Source of the DNA: Leptospira ognonensis
GTDB lineage: Bacteria; Spirochaetota; Leptospiria; Leptospirales; Leptospiraceae
DNA length: 64,000 bases
Assembly: GCF_004770745.1 (NCBI RefSeq)
Contig: NZ_RQGD01000023.1
Coordinates: 76,198 to 140,197, forward strand
Direction: 5' to 3'
Shown here piece after piece: positions 55,074 through 63,878 of this stretch (position 1 is the first letter of the stretch; each line of letters opens with the position of its first letter). The notes beneath the pieces were generated by a model. It was not told the DNA's origin and made no database searches. It was given only the letters and a program-made list of their open reading frames with translations. The position numbers were made by a program, and so were the translations under genes.

Positions 55074-56018
55074 ATGAAAATAGTTGTTACAGGCGCCCTT
55101 GGACACATCGGCTCCTCATTCATTCGAGTCTTACCTGAACATTTCTCTGATTTAAAGATAATCCTAATCGATAATCTAATGACGCAGAGATACTGTTCTC
55201 TCTTTAATCTTCCAAACAATGCGGAGTATGAATTTATCGATGCAAGTTTAGAAAATTTAGATCTAAGTCAAATTTTAGATCACGTTGACTATGTGATCCA
55301 CCTTGCAGCCATTACAGATGCAGCAGGAAGTTTTGGGAAAGCGGAACTTGTGGAAAAGAACAATCTTTCCTCAACAAAACTAGTCGCAGAAGCATGTGCA
55401 AAGTCAGGGGCTAAGCTAATCACTTTATCATCCACGAGTGTATACGGGACGAGCGCAACTTTGGTCGATGAAAATTGTTCTGCTGCCGAATTGAAACCAC
55501 AAAGTCCTTATGCCATCACCAAGCTCAAAGAAGAAGAGTTCGTGCAATCTCTAGTGAAATCGTCGGGGCTAAAAGCTTCGATTCTAAGGTTCGGAACCAT
55601 TTATGGAGTCTCACCGGGGATGCGATTCCATACAGCGGTTAATAAATTTTGTTGGCAGGCATCATTTAACCAACCCATCACTGTTTGGCGGACAGCCTAC
55701 GATCAGCTTCGGCCTTATCTAGATTTACGAGATGCTTGTCGTGCACTCGTACATATCATAAAAACAGATCTATTTGATGGCGAGATTTACAATGTATTAA
55801 CTAAAAATATTACCGTTCGCGAAGTCGTGGATTGCATCAAAGAATTCAAGTATGATCTCACGATTCACTTTGTTGACAACCAAATCATGAACCAATTGTC
55901 CTATGAAGTTGCTTCAAAAAAATTCGAAACTACAGGATTTGTTTTTAACGGCGATATCCGTAAAGGGATAGGGGAAACGATGGCTCTTCTTGGAAATCGA
56001 ACAAATGGAAACAGATAA
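55074..56018 (+). CDS. NAD-dependent epimerase/dehydratase (extended SDR)
   Basis: This 314-residue protein has VVTGALGHIGSSF, HLAAITDAAGS, LSSTSVYG and the Tyr/Lys pair in YAITKLKEEE, typical of nucleotide-sugar 4-ketoreductases, 4-epimerases or dehydratases. As the last core gene of the deoxysugar cassette it is a reasonable candidate for the final 4-ketoreductase, but the exact role is not readable. Its ATG abuts the cysC stop, and the next frame overlaps its 3' end. Confidence 0.83.
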   Translation: MKIVVTGALGHIGSSFIRVLPEHFSDLKIILIDNLMTQRYCSLFNLPNNAEYEFIDASLENLDLSQILDHVDYVIHLAAITDAAGSFGKAELVEKNNLSSTKLVAEACAKSGAKLITLSSTSVYGTSATLVDENCSAAELKPQSPYAITKLKEEEFVQSLVKSSGLKASILRFGTIYGVSPGMRFHTAVNKFCWQASFNQPITVWRTAYDQLRPYLDLRDACRALVHIIKTDLFDGEIYNVLTKNITVREVVDCIKEFKYDLTIHFVDNQIMNQLSYEVASKKFETTGFVFNGDIRKGIGETMALLGNRTNGNR

Positions 56019-56985
56019 AATCAATCCCAATATGAGAGATTTGACAATACTTTTGGCATTAAAGGATCGCGAGGTTTATACACAAAGGTGGATTGACCAA
56101 AATATCTTTCCTGATTTTTACTACGTGATAGCTGATGGTAGTTATGCTGACCATAATCAAAAAATATTTAGTCAAGTAAATTTAGAAAATGTGAATTACA
56201 TTCGTTTTGTTCCAGATAGTACCTATCCTATTTATATTCAGAAGCGTTTAAAATCATTAAATGAAATTAAAACAAGATTTGTTTTGTATGCCGATAATGA
56301 TGATTTTCTAATCAGAGATGGTCTCAATCAGATCATGGATTATTTAGACCAGAATCGTGAAATCACGCTCGTGCAAGGAACAGTCGGAAGAGTGGTAGAA
56401 GAGAAAGAAGGTAACTTTTCAAAGATTTCAAACTGGGACCATCATCTTTCTAATGGAACAGCTTATGAGAATATAAAAGTATGCCTTTCTACTTATTATT
56501 CACTTTTCTATTGCATTTCAGAAACGAAAATTCAGAAAAAGATTTTTGAATTGTTTGTAGAGTCAGGAACTGTCAGCCCTTATTTAGTCGAAGAATTTCA
56601 AACTTATTTTTCAATCGCAATGTCAAGACCGAAGGTGTTACCAAACTACTATTACATACGATTAGCCAATTCAGTGGGTTCCCAAGATGCCGGGTTTTCT
56701 GAAAAACATAAATTCGATCTGTGTTTGGATCAGAATTTCCATCATAGCTTCCATTTTTTGGTAAATCAGTTATCCAGTTACCTTCCTGAGATCGATAAAA
56801 GTTTACTGTTAGAAGAACTACGACAATACCAAATCTCCAAAATTAAGACAAGACACCTACGGTTGAAAGAACATATTCTAGTAACTCTAAAATCAAAAAT
56901 ACAGCGTGTAACCAAATCGATGCATATGGTATTTAAGAAGAAAGTATTTTCTGGTAAGGACATGGGGGCAATTTTTAATTCATAG
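56005..56985 (+). CDS. TIGR00180-like glycosyltransferase family protein
   Basis: The N-terminus (TILLALKDREVYTQRWIDQNIFP) and FVLYADNDDFLIRDGLNQIM carry the GT-A-like signature and an acidic DNDD metal motif of TIGR00180-type glycosyltransferases, though the rest is weakly conserved. It has 326 residues from the ATG at 56005; starts at 55990 or 56032 are possible. The sugar donor and acceptor are unknown. Confidence 0.65.
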   Translation: METDKINPNMRDLTILLALKDREVYTQRWIDQNIFPDFYYVIADGSYADHNQKIFSQVNLENVNYIRFVPDSTYPIYIQKRLKSLNEIKTRFVLYADNDDFLIRDGLNQIMDYLDQNREITLVQGTVGRVVEEKEGNFSKISNWDHHLSNGTAYENIKVCLSTYYSLFYCISETKIQKKIFELFVESGTVSPYLVEEFQTYFSIAMSRPKVLPNYYYIRLANSVGSQDAGFSEKHKFDLCLDQNFHHSFHFLVNQLSSYLPEIDKSLLLEELRQYQISKIKTRHLRLKEHILVTLKSKIQRVTKSMHMVFKKKVFSGKDMGAIFNS

Positions 56986-57031
56986 GTTGATGCTGCCTTG
57001 AATTCGAAATGATTTCTTTCACCTTTAAGTT

Positions 57032-57994
57032 ATGCTAAACAAAAATATTCTCATTTCAGGTGCAGGCCAATTAGGCTCTCGTTACTTGCAAGGATTGTCA
57101 AAGTGTCAAAATCCACTAAATATTTATGTCCATGATCTGTCCTCCGATTCCCTAAAACTAGCGGAAGATAGATGGGGAGAGGCAAATGAGAAGGAAATAA
57201 AACACTCTGTACGGTATCTAACAGATTTAAACGAGATCCCAAAATCGATACATCTTGCAATCGTTTCCTCTACATCCACTCAACGTCCCAATCAGATTGC
57301 AGAGATCAAGGCAAATGCAATTGTTGAGAACTGGATTCTTGAGAAAGTATTGGCTCAGAGCCTCGCTGGTTTAAATCTAATTGAGACTACATTGGGAAGG
57401 GGAGCGAATGCTTGGGTGAACACTCCGCTTAGAAATATACCTTGGTACCGATCCATCAAGAATTCTCTGAAAACCGTCCCACCCTTGGACATAGTTTTAG
57501 AGAGTGGTCCCTGGGGACTTGCCTGTAACGCCATTCATTTTATAGATCTGGTGGTTTGGTTTACAAATGAAAAACTAATCAAACTCCATACAAGCGCTCT
57601 AGAAGCACAATGGCAACCAGCAAAGAGAAATGGATATTGGGAAGTATTCGGCACATTGATAGCGGAATACTCTGGTGGTTCCAAGTTAGTCCTTACTTCC
57701 TTTGAGGAAGGTGAAAAAACGATTCTAATCAATATCTCAGATAACATAGACGAGTGGACAATTAATGAAGAGACAGGGATAGCAAGATCTAAAAAAGGAA
57801 ATGAGATTTTGGGTAGACTTCCATTTCAAAGTGAAATGACGGGAGCTCTTGTCGACGAAATTCTCAATACAGGAAAATGCAATTTATGTCCGCTTATTGA
57901 TTCGATACGTATGCACGAGATTTTATTAATCGCACTATTGGAACATTGGCAGATCAACATGGATCCGGATGCAAAGGTATTGCCAATCACATGA
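57032..57994 (+). CDS. Gfo/Idh/MocA-like oxidoreductase, first of two
   Basis: This 320-residue protein has the Rossmann start ILISGAGQLGSRYLQGL and a beta-rich C-terminal half, typical of the MocA/WbpB oxidoreductases. The usual EKP motif is altered: WILEKVLAQSL has Glu-Lys but no following Pro, so the active-site arrangement may differ. It overlaps the following MocA gene by four bases, suggesting the pair works on one sugar or as a heteromer. Confidence 0.72.
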   Translation: MLNKNILISGAGQLGSRYLQGLSKCQNPLNIYVHDLSSDSLKLAEDRWGEANEKEIKHSVRYLTDLNEIPKSIHLAIVSSTSTQRPNQIAEIKANAIVENWILEKVLAQSLAGLNLIETTLGRGANAWVNTPLRNIPWYRSIKNSLKTVPPLDIVLESGPWGLACNAIHFIDLVVWFTNEKLIKLHTSALEAQWQPAKRNGYWEVFGTLIAEYSGGSKLVLTSFEEGEKTILINISDNIDEWTINEETGIARSKKGNEILGRLPFQSEMTGALVDEILNTGKCNLCPLIDSIRMHEILLIALLEHWQINMDPDAKVLPIT

Positions 57995-58953
57995 TCGAAG
58001 CACGTAAAAATTTATGGCTCCTCGGCACGGGGCCGCATGCGAGAGCCTATGTGAAAGTGTTAAGCGAGATGGCAACGGAATATGAAGTGATTGGTCGCAG
58101 TGAAATATCAGCCTCTGAATTTTCTACGTTAACAGGAAAAAATGTATTATCTCGCGACCTAACTCAATCTCTCAAGAGAATCGGTGCACCAGACTATGCC
58201 ATAGTTTCTGTTAGTTTTGACCAGCTTGCTCAAGTTTCTATTGAACTCATCCATGCTGGAGTTAAAAATCTTTTGATTGAAAAACCCGGTGGACTCAATT
58301 TACAGGAGATCACAGCGATCCACTCCGCGGCATCAATCCATAAGACAAAAGTTTATATCGGCTATAACAGGCGCTTTTACGAGGCAGCAATCTATGCACG
58401 TAGACAAATTGCCGCCGAAGGTGGTGCGCTCAGCTGTCATTTTGAGTTTACGGAATGGGCGTCTACGATAGAAGATTGGAATGTCTCGCTCGATATCAAA
58501 AATCACCTTCTCATTGCTAACTCATCCCATGTGATTGATTTGGCTTTCTTTTTATGTGGGAAACCCAAAAACATGCAGAGCTATCATAGCGGCGAGATTT
58601 CTTGGCATACTAGGTCTGCACGGTTTGCCGGATCGGGCGAGACAGAAACGGGTGCCTTGTTTAGCTATATTGCGGATTGGCAGGCACCTGGCAGATGGGG
58701 TGTAGAAGTCATGACCCGCGAGAATCGATATATCTTCCGACCCATGGAACAATTGCATAAAGTAAAGCTTGGATCTGTTACCTTGGAATCGGTAACTTTG
58801 GACGATGCAATGGATCGCGAATTTAAACCCGGTTTATTCAGGCAAACCCAAGCATTTTTGAAAGATGAAATCGCAAACATTTGTTCTCTGGAGGAGCAGG
58901 TGCGAATGATCACTATTTATTCAAAAATGGCGGGATACAGCAATTCACTCTAA
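57991..58953 (+). CDS. Gfo/Idh/MocA oxidoreductase, second of two
   Basis: I chose the ATG overlapping the previous stop (ATGA), giving 320 residues; the frame opens 15 codons earlier. NLWLLGTGPHARAYVKVL at the N-terminus and LLIEKPGGLNLQE carry the Rossmann loop and the conserved EKP motif, followed by KVYIGYNRRFYEA, all typical of MocA. Such enzymes oxidise sugar carbons (for example C3 in WbpB) before amination or epimerise them. Specificity is unknown. Confidence 0.85.
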   Translation: MIEARKNLWLLGTGPHARAYVKVLSEMATEYEVIGRSEISASEFSTLTGKNVLSRDLTQSLKRIGAPDYAIVSVSFDQLAQVSIELIHAGVKNLLIEKPGGLNLQEITAIHSAASIHKTKVYIGYNRRFYEAAIYARRQIAAEGGALSCHFEFTEWASTIEDWNVSLDIKNHLLIANSSHVIDLAFFLCGKPKNMQSYHSGEISWHTRSARFAGSGETETGALFSYIADWQAPGRWGVEVMTRENRYIFRPMEQLHKVKLGSVTLESVTLDDAMDREFKPGLFRQTQAFLKDEIANICSLEEQVRMITIYSKMAGYSNSL

Positions 58954-58954
58954 T

Positions 58955-58983
58955 CGTTTTTAAACATTACGAATTTAAAAACG
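58955..58983 (+). other. AT-rich perfect hairpin after the MocA pair
   Basis: A perfect 10-bp inverted repeat (CGTTTTTAAA with TTTAAAAACG) and a 9-nt loop begin one base after the stop. No T-run follows, so it is a weak candidate for a terminator or an mRNA-stability/processing hairpin between genes of the run. Confidence 0.55.
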
Positions 58984-59017
58984 GAACACTCGTTATACCA
59001 ATTCACAAAAACAGAGC

Positions 59018-60118
59018 ATGCTGGAAAATAACATCTTCGAAAATAAGAAACTTTTGGCGATCATTGACTCTCCTATCAATGCTCTAATGCTCAGCCAAGT
59101 TTTAGAAAGTAATTTTGAACTTCATATCATCTATGTATTTGATCCAAAAAGAAAGAATGTAACAGAATATATGGAAACCATGAAGTTAATTTTGTCTGGC
59201 ATTCCTATAGCATCTGAACGGCTCATTGAGATTGATTCTGATAAATTTTGGGAAGGAAGAGTTAAAGAATCTGTTGATCATGGCTTCCTCGTTGATTTAA
59301 AAAAAGCAAATATCGACTCATTTACAATCATAGGAAATTATAAGAACAATCCAGTAGCCAAAATTTTATTTGAAATGACGGAAATGATATTTTTATATCA
59401 TTCAGCCAATGAGCTTCAAGAAATTGCGGATGATAAGTTATCGTTTAAACTGAAAACGTTCATCAAGCGGATTTTAAATGGAAAGCTCAAGCTGGCAGCG
59501 CTTTTCAAAAAACAAATCATTATCTCTCCTATCCGGATACAGTTTCCTAGTCTGAAAACCATCCACGTCGATTTGGTAAAGGCTCAATATGGAATTCAGT
59601 TTGATCGTAAGTTACCGGAAAAGGGAGACTTTGTGCATATCATGCTTCTGATCACTGGAGATGAGCCTGTGCACCCAGGGGATGCTAATCCTTCGAATTT
59701 TTTGAAATATTTAGAGGCGCATGTTAGAAGCGTTCAGTTGGTTTTAAGGTCAGAAAATCTGAAAGCGCAAATAAGAGTATTTGTCAAAGAACATAAATCT
59801 TATTTACCGCTCACCAAAGAGGAGAGAGGGGCACTTACCAAAGATCTGCGGGAAATCGGTTGCGAAGTCATTTTTGTAAACGATATACTTCCAAAAACTC
59901 TAAGAGTCATTCCTGGAGAAATGTTATTATCTTTTTTGAAAATAGACATTTTAACGGGTGAAGCATCCGCTTTTCTTTTGAATTGTGCAGGATCATCAGT
60001 TTCCTGTTATATTTCTGTTACCCAGTTTTCCTCCTTTAGAACCAAAGAGGAAGAAGGTCGAACGCAAGCTTTTCTTCATATCAATCAAATGCTCACCAAA
60101 CCAGCAAATGTCATTTGA
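59018..60118 (+). CDS. Unknown protein, possible sialyltransferase-like glycosyltransferase
   Basis: This 366-residue protein has no family I can assign with confidence. The N-terminal half reads like a Rossmann-type GT-B subdomain (LLAIIDSPINALMLSQVL). A later segment, LRVIPGEMLLSFLKIDILTGEASAFLLNCAG, resembles the conserved C-terminal region of CMP-sialic-acid and polysialic-acid transferases. With a CMP-sugar cassette upstream this is a tempting fit, but it is pattern reading only. The deacetylase gene overlaps its stop by 11 bases. Confidence 0.45.
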   Translation: MLENNIFENKKLLAIIDSPINALMLSQVLESNFELHIIYVFDPKRKNVTEYMETMKLILSGIPIASERLIEIDSDKFWEGRVKESVDHGFLVDLKKANIDSFTIIGNYKNNPVAKILFEMTEMIFLYHSANELQEIADDKLSFKLKTFIKRILNGKLKLAALFKKQIIISPIRIQFPSLKTIHVDLVKAQYGIQFDRKLPEKGDFVHIMLLITGDEPVHPGDANPSNFLKYLEAHVRSVQLVLRSENLKAQIRVFVKEHKSYLPLTKEERGALTKDLREIGCEVIFVNDILPKTLRVIPGEMLLSFLKIDILTGEASAFLLNCAGSSVSCYISVTQFSSFRTKEEEGRTQAFLHINQMLTKPANVI

Positions 60119-61109
60119 TATAAAACCAAGAGATCGCAAATTGAATCTTTTAGAAATCATAAAACGTTATACGATCTCCGTTGAAGGGTTGGGTCTGATA
60201 CTTTGCCTCCACCGAGTCAGTCTCAAAAAAAAAGATTCTCTGAATTCTTCTCTTTTTGTTGATATTGATCATTTAAACCTAGTCATCGATACGTTTTTGA
60301 AATCAGGCTATTCTTTTATTTCCTTTGATGCGTTTGTGAAGGAAATCGAACAAAAATCAAATGCCAAAAAAATCATCACGATCACCTTTGATGATGGTTA
60401 TAAAGATAACTTTGATATTGCTTTGCCATACTTTGAATCTAAAAAGATTCCTTTTTTGATTTATTTGACAACTTCCTTTTTGGATGGTACGGCCCAACTT
60501 TGGTGGTTTGCTCTCGAGGCTTATTTGGATTCGGAAGGTGAAAAAGTAGATCCCGCAGGAAACAAATACACAGGATTAAGTTTAAATCAAAAGTTACATT
60601 TGTTTCTCAGCTGGCGCGAACAGATTCTAAAATCAACAGAATCAAAGGAAAATGCGTTCAAACAATTATTTGGAAACTTAGATTGGATATCCCTCAATCG
60701 CCAGCTAGCACTGAGTTGGGAGGACACCTGCGTGATGCAAAAGTCGAACCTTGTTTCCTTTGGGTCACATACGATCAACCATCCGAATTTAGCGGAATGT
60801 TCTGAAGAGGAAGTTAGGAAAGAACTTTCTTTAAGTAAGTCGTATCTTGAAAAAAAGTTAGAAACAAGCATTTCACATTTTTGTTATCCTTACGGCTCAC
60901 GTAATGAATGTGGGCAGAGAGAGTTTGGTATTGCGAGAGAGGTCGGATACAAAACGGCTACTACGACAAGGTTTGGAAATATATTTCCAGAGCATAAAAG
61001 TCTTTTATTCTCATTACCTAGAGTTAGTATCACGAGTGATTTTACTATCAAAGAGTACCGGAAAAATTTGTTACGCAGGTTTATGCGTGGATCAATTATT
61101 AGCCAATGA
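60108..61109 (+). CDS. NodB-type polysaccharide deacetylase
   Basis: I chose the ATG at 60108, giving 333 residues; the open frame extends further up inside the previous gene. The carbohydrate-esterase-4 core is present: ITITFDDGYKDNF (TFDDG motif 1) and SHTINHPNLAE (SHTxxH, motif 2), with CYPYGSRNECG as the following conserved strand. It has a long insert between motifs 1 and 2, as in many O-antigen-linked NodB proteins. Likely removes N-acetyl groups from a sugar. No signal peptide is obvious, so it may act in the cytoplasm. Confidence 0.85.
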   Translation: MSFDIKPRDRKLNLLEIIKRYTISVEGLGLILCLHRVSLKKKDSLNSSLFVDIDHLNLVIDTFLKSGYSFISFDAFVKEIEQKSNAKKIITITFDDGYKDNFDIALPYFESKKIPFLIYLTTSFLDGTAQLWWFALEAYLDSEGEKVDPAGNKYTGLSLNQKLHLFLSWREQILKSTESKENAFKQLFGNLDWISLNRQLALSWEDTCVMQKSNLVSFGSHTINHPNLAECSEEEVRKELSLSKSYLEKKLETSISHFCYPYGSRNECGQREFGIAREVGYKTATTTRFGNIFPEHKSLLFSLPRVSITSDFTIKEYRKNLLRRFMRGSIISQ

Positions 61110-62350
61110 AAGTGCTAATTGTAAATACCAGTGATATTGAAGGTGGGTCTGCAAAATCGGCGCTAACTTTGCATAAAGAATTTTTAGATTTTGGCATCAG
61201 TTCCGAGTTTTTGGTGCAGACCAAAAGTTCGATGGCAGAGGGTGTGACTGGAAACAGTGGAAAGCTTAATAAATTAAAAGTAGCGATTCGCTCTAGGCTA
61301 GATAGATTACCGCAGATTTTTTACCCCAATCGTTTAAAGTACCCATTTTCTAATTCATTTTTACCTGTTGAAGGCGAGGTGAAACGGAAGTTTGCTGAAG
61401 CAGATATTATCAATTTACATTGGGTGAATAATGGATTTATCAGTCTTGAATATTTAAAAAGTTTAAAGAAACCGATTGTTTGGACGATGCATGATTCCTG
61501 GGTCTTTACGGGAGGCTGCCATCTTCCTTTCGATTGCCTTAGATACCAGGCAAAATGTGGAGGCTGTCTCAGTTTACAGGCAAAGAGCTCCTTTGATTTA
61601 TCTACTATTAACTGGTACAGAAAAAATAAAGTATTTATTCAATCAAATATAACATTCGTATCCCCCAGTCAGTGGCTGGCGGGTGCAGCTCGATCCAGTA
61701 GTTTATTAAAAAATAAACCAATCGAGACGCTTGGAAATCCTTTAAACCAAAAAGTATTTAAACCTTTAAATCAAAAATTTGCTCGAGAAGTATTGAACCT
61801 TCCTGATTCGAGTTTTGTATTAGGTTTCGGTGGAAATGCAGTGGTCTCCGACCCAAATAAGGGATTTAAAGAGGTCGTTGCGGTTTTACAATCGGGAAAA
61901 TTAAAAGCAAAGAACATCACATTATTGGTATTCGGGAATAAGGACAGAGTGGATCTCAAAATCGAAGGTGTGAAAATTATAAATATGGGCATCATCAGTT
62001 CTGATTATCTGATGGGTTTGGTTTATTCGTCGATCGACTGTTTGCTTGTCGCCTCAAAGTCGGAAAATTTTCCTTATGTCATTTTAGAGGCACTAAGTTG
62101 TGGTACTCCTTCAGTTGCCTTTCGTGTCGGAGGAATCCCTGAATTGATTACTCACAGGAAAAATGGATATCTGGTTTCCCCGTATGATCTTACAGACTAC
62201 GCAGATGGCATTAATTTTGTTTATAAGTTAGGAAAGGTTTCGATGCTCAAGTCTTGTGCAAGCAAAGCAGCGCAATTTGAAGCTTCGAAAATTGCAAAAA
62301 AATACATCTCTCTTTTTGAGACTTTGATACTAGCGAACGGAAGCAGATGA
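61106..62350 (+). CDS. GT4-family glycosyltransferase (WcaC-like)
   Basis: This 414-residue GT-B enzyme has N-terminal LIVNTSDIEGGSAKSALTLH and the C-terminal GT4 nucleotide-sugar segment SENFPYVILEALSCGTPSVAFRVGG, with the two Glu of the EX7E motif. WTMHDSWVFTGGCHLPFDC in the N-domain is shared with WcaC-like transferases. Retaining enzyme; donor unknown. It overlaps genes on both sides by four bases (ATGA). Confidence 0.9.
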   Translation: MKVLIVNTSDIEGGSAKSALTLHKEFLDFGISSEFLVQTKSSMAEGVTGNSGKLNKLKVAIRSRLDRLPQIFYPNRLKYPFSNSFLPVEGEVKRKFAEADIINLHWVNNGFISLEYLKSLKKPIVWTMHDSWVFTGGCHLPFDCLRYQAKCGGCLSLQAKSSFDLSTINWYRKNKVFIQSNITFVSPSQWLAGAARSSSLLKNKPIETLGNPLNQKVFKPLNQKFAREVLNLPDSSFVLGFGGNAVVSDPNKGFKEVVAVLQSGKLKAKNITLLVFGNKDRVDLKIEGVKIINMGIISSDYLMGLVYSSIDCLLVASKSENFPYVILEALSCGTPSVAFRVGGIPELITHRKNGYLVSPYDLTDYADGINFVYKLGKVSMLKSCASKAAQFEASKIAKKYISLFETLILANGSR

Positions 62351-63054
62351 TTGGAAAATTTAAAACTTATATAAATCAATTTTTAGTCCGTAACATTTTA
62401 AAGACAGTTGTGTTTACCGATGCTATCGATACAAAGCCTGTTTCTTCCATATTCGGTTTAGAGAGAGGCACGCCAATAGATAGGCATTACATTGAAAAAT
62501 TTTTATCAAAAAATCGGGAAAGGATTTCAGGTGATTGTTTAGAAGTAGGTGATTCGGTTTATGCAAAAAAATTTGGGAGTACAAAATCCATTCGTATTCT
62601 AGAGTTTGATTCCGAGAAAACTCTTCTAACCCAAACAGCATTGTTTTGTGATCTTGGAAATCCAGAGGCAATACCCGAAGCAATCTTCGATACCATCATC
62701 TGTACCCAAACACTAAACTTTATTTTTGATCTTGAAAAGGCGATGAGATCCATATACAAACTCTTAAGGCCTGGTGGATCAGCCTTATTAACGGTCGGTG
62801 GGATATCCCAAATTTCCAAGTATGATTATGAACGCTGGGGAGACTATTGGAGATTTACTGATCATTCGCTTTCAAAATTAGCACAGCTTGTTTTTCGAAA
62901 GGAGAATTGCACTTTGTTAACTTTTGGAAATGTTGCAACTTCTTGTTTGTTTTTGCAAGGAGTCGCCTATGAAGATGTGAAGGATAAAAGCATATTTGAG
63001 GTGAATGATAGTAGCTATCAGATGATCATTGTTGGAATATTTATTAAGGATTAA
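62347..63054 (+). CDS. Methyltransferase-fold protein, degenerate
   Basis: This 235-residue protein has class I methyltransferase secondary structure: CLEVGDSVYAKKFG where the SAM motif should be, DTIICTQTLNFIFDLEKAM, and IYKLLRPGGSALLTVGG. The glycine-rich loop (GxGxG) is replaced by VGDSV, so SAM binding may be weak or lost. Such degenerate copies occur in rfb loci. The function is unassigned. Confidence 0.75.
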   Translation: MIGKFKTYINQFLVRNILKTVVFTDAIDTKPVSSIFGLERGTPIDRHYIEKFLSKNRERISGDCLEVGDSVYAKKFGSTKSIRILEFDSEKTLLTQTALFCDLGNPEAIPEAIFDTIICTQTLNFIFDLEKAMRSIYKLLRPGGSALLTVGGISQISKYDYERWGDYWRFTDHSLSKLAQLVFRKENCTLLTFGNVATSCLFLQGVAYEDVKDKSIFEVNDSSYQMIIVGIFIKD

Positions 63055-63060
63055 AATCAT

Positions 63061-63876
63061 ATGAATGAAAAACAAGTTATACCAGATATTAACACTTTCT
63101 ATGTTGACGATGTTGCGAAAAGCTACGAATCAAATCGTGTCAATGATAGATTTTGGAAATGGGAACATGAAACATTGTCGAAGATTCTTCAAGATGGAAA
63201 GAAAATAAACACAATAGTCGATTGTCCAGTAGGTACTGGACGATTCTTTTCAATTTATAAAACTCTCAATGCAAAAATCACGGGAGTTGATATTTCGCCT
63301 GATATGTTGAAAGAGAGCAAAAATAAAATGGAACTACTCGGTATATCTGACCAAGTAAAACTACTAAGTTCTGATCTATTAGACTATAAAAAGGAAGAAT
63401 ATGGGGAAGCAGATTTATTTATTTCTTTCCGACTGTTTCATTTGATAACTCCTACTAAAATTGAAGCAATGGTTAATAAAATCGCCAGTGTTTCTAAGGA
63501 TTTCGTAATCTTACAGATATTTAATGCAAAGGATTTTAGTATTCCTAACTTCGTTGACAAACTTAAATCAGGTCTAAATAAAGATGACCTTGATTTCCTT
63601 CTTAAATTAAAATATGTTTATCGTTCGATCCGGACAATATTTTCTTTCTTATTGAAACGTACTGGAATTTCAATTTCGAAGGGAACCCCCAAAAATTCAT
63701 CGAATTACTTTTTTGATATTACATTTAGTCATAATTTAACAGAAATAAAAAAGTTTTTCTTAAATAATGGGTTCGAGATGATTGATAAATTTGATCTATT
63801 AGATTCGGAACATTTTAAAACTGAAGCCATCTCGACTTACACTTCCATTTTAATTTTAAAGAAAATAAAAAAATAA
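63061..63876 (+). CDS. SAM-dependent methyltransferase (class I)
   Basis: This 271-residue protein has FWKWEHETLSKIL then TIVDCPVGTGRFFSIYK (SAM loop), GVDISPDMLKESKNKM, LLSSDLLDYKKEEY and LFISFRLFHLITP. The intact motifs suggest an active enzyme, unlike its upstream neighbour. The base composition in this stretch is noticeably more AT-rich than in the heptose region. Target unknown. Confidence 0.84.
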   Translation: MNEKQVIPDINTFYVDDVAKSYESNRVNDRFWKWEHETLSKILQDGKKINTIVDCPVGTGRFFSIYKTLNAKITGVDISPDMLKESKNKMELLGISDQVKLLSSDLLDYKKEEYGEADLFISFRLFHLITPTKIEAMVNKIASVSKDFVILQIFNAKDFSIPNFVDKLKSGLNKDDLDFLLKLKYVYRSIRTIFSFLLKRTGISISKGTPKNSSNYFFDITFSHNLTEIKKFFLNNGFEMIDKFDLLDSEHFKTEAISTYTSILILKKIKK

Positions 63877-63878
63877 GC

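Noticed and set aside
58955..58983. Strong rho-independent terminator splitting the glycan run
   Set aside because: The stem is nearly all A-T and is not followed by a T-tract; downstream genes stay in the same direction with tight overlaps, so it is more likely a processing or stability hairpin.
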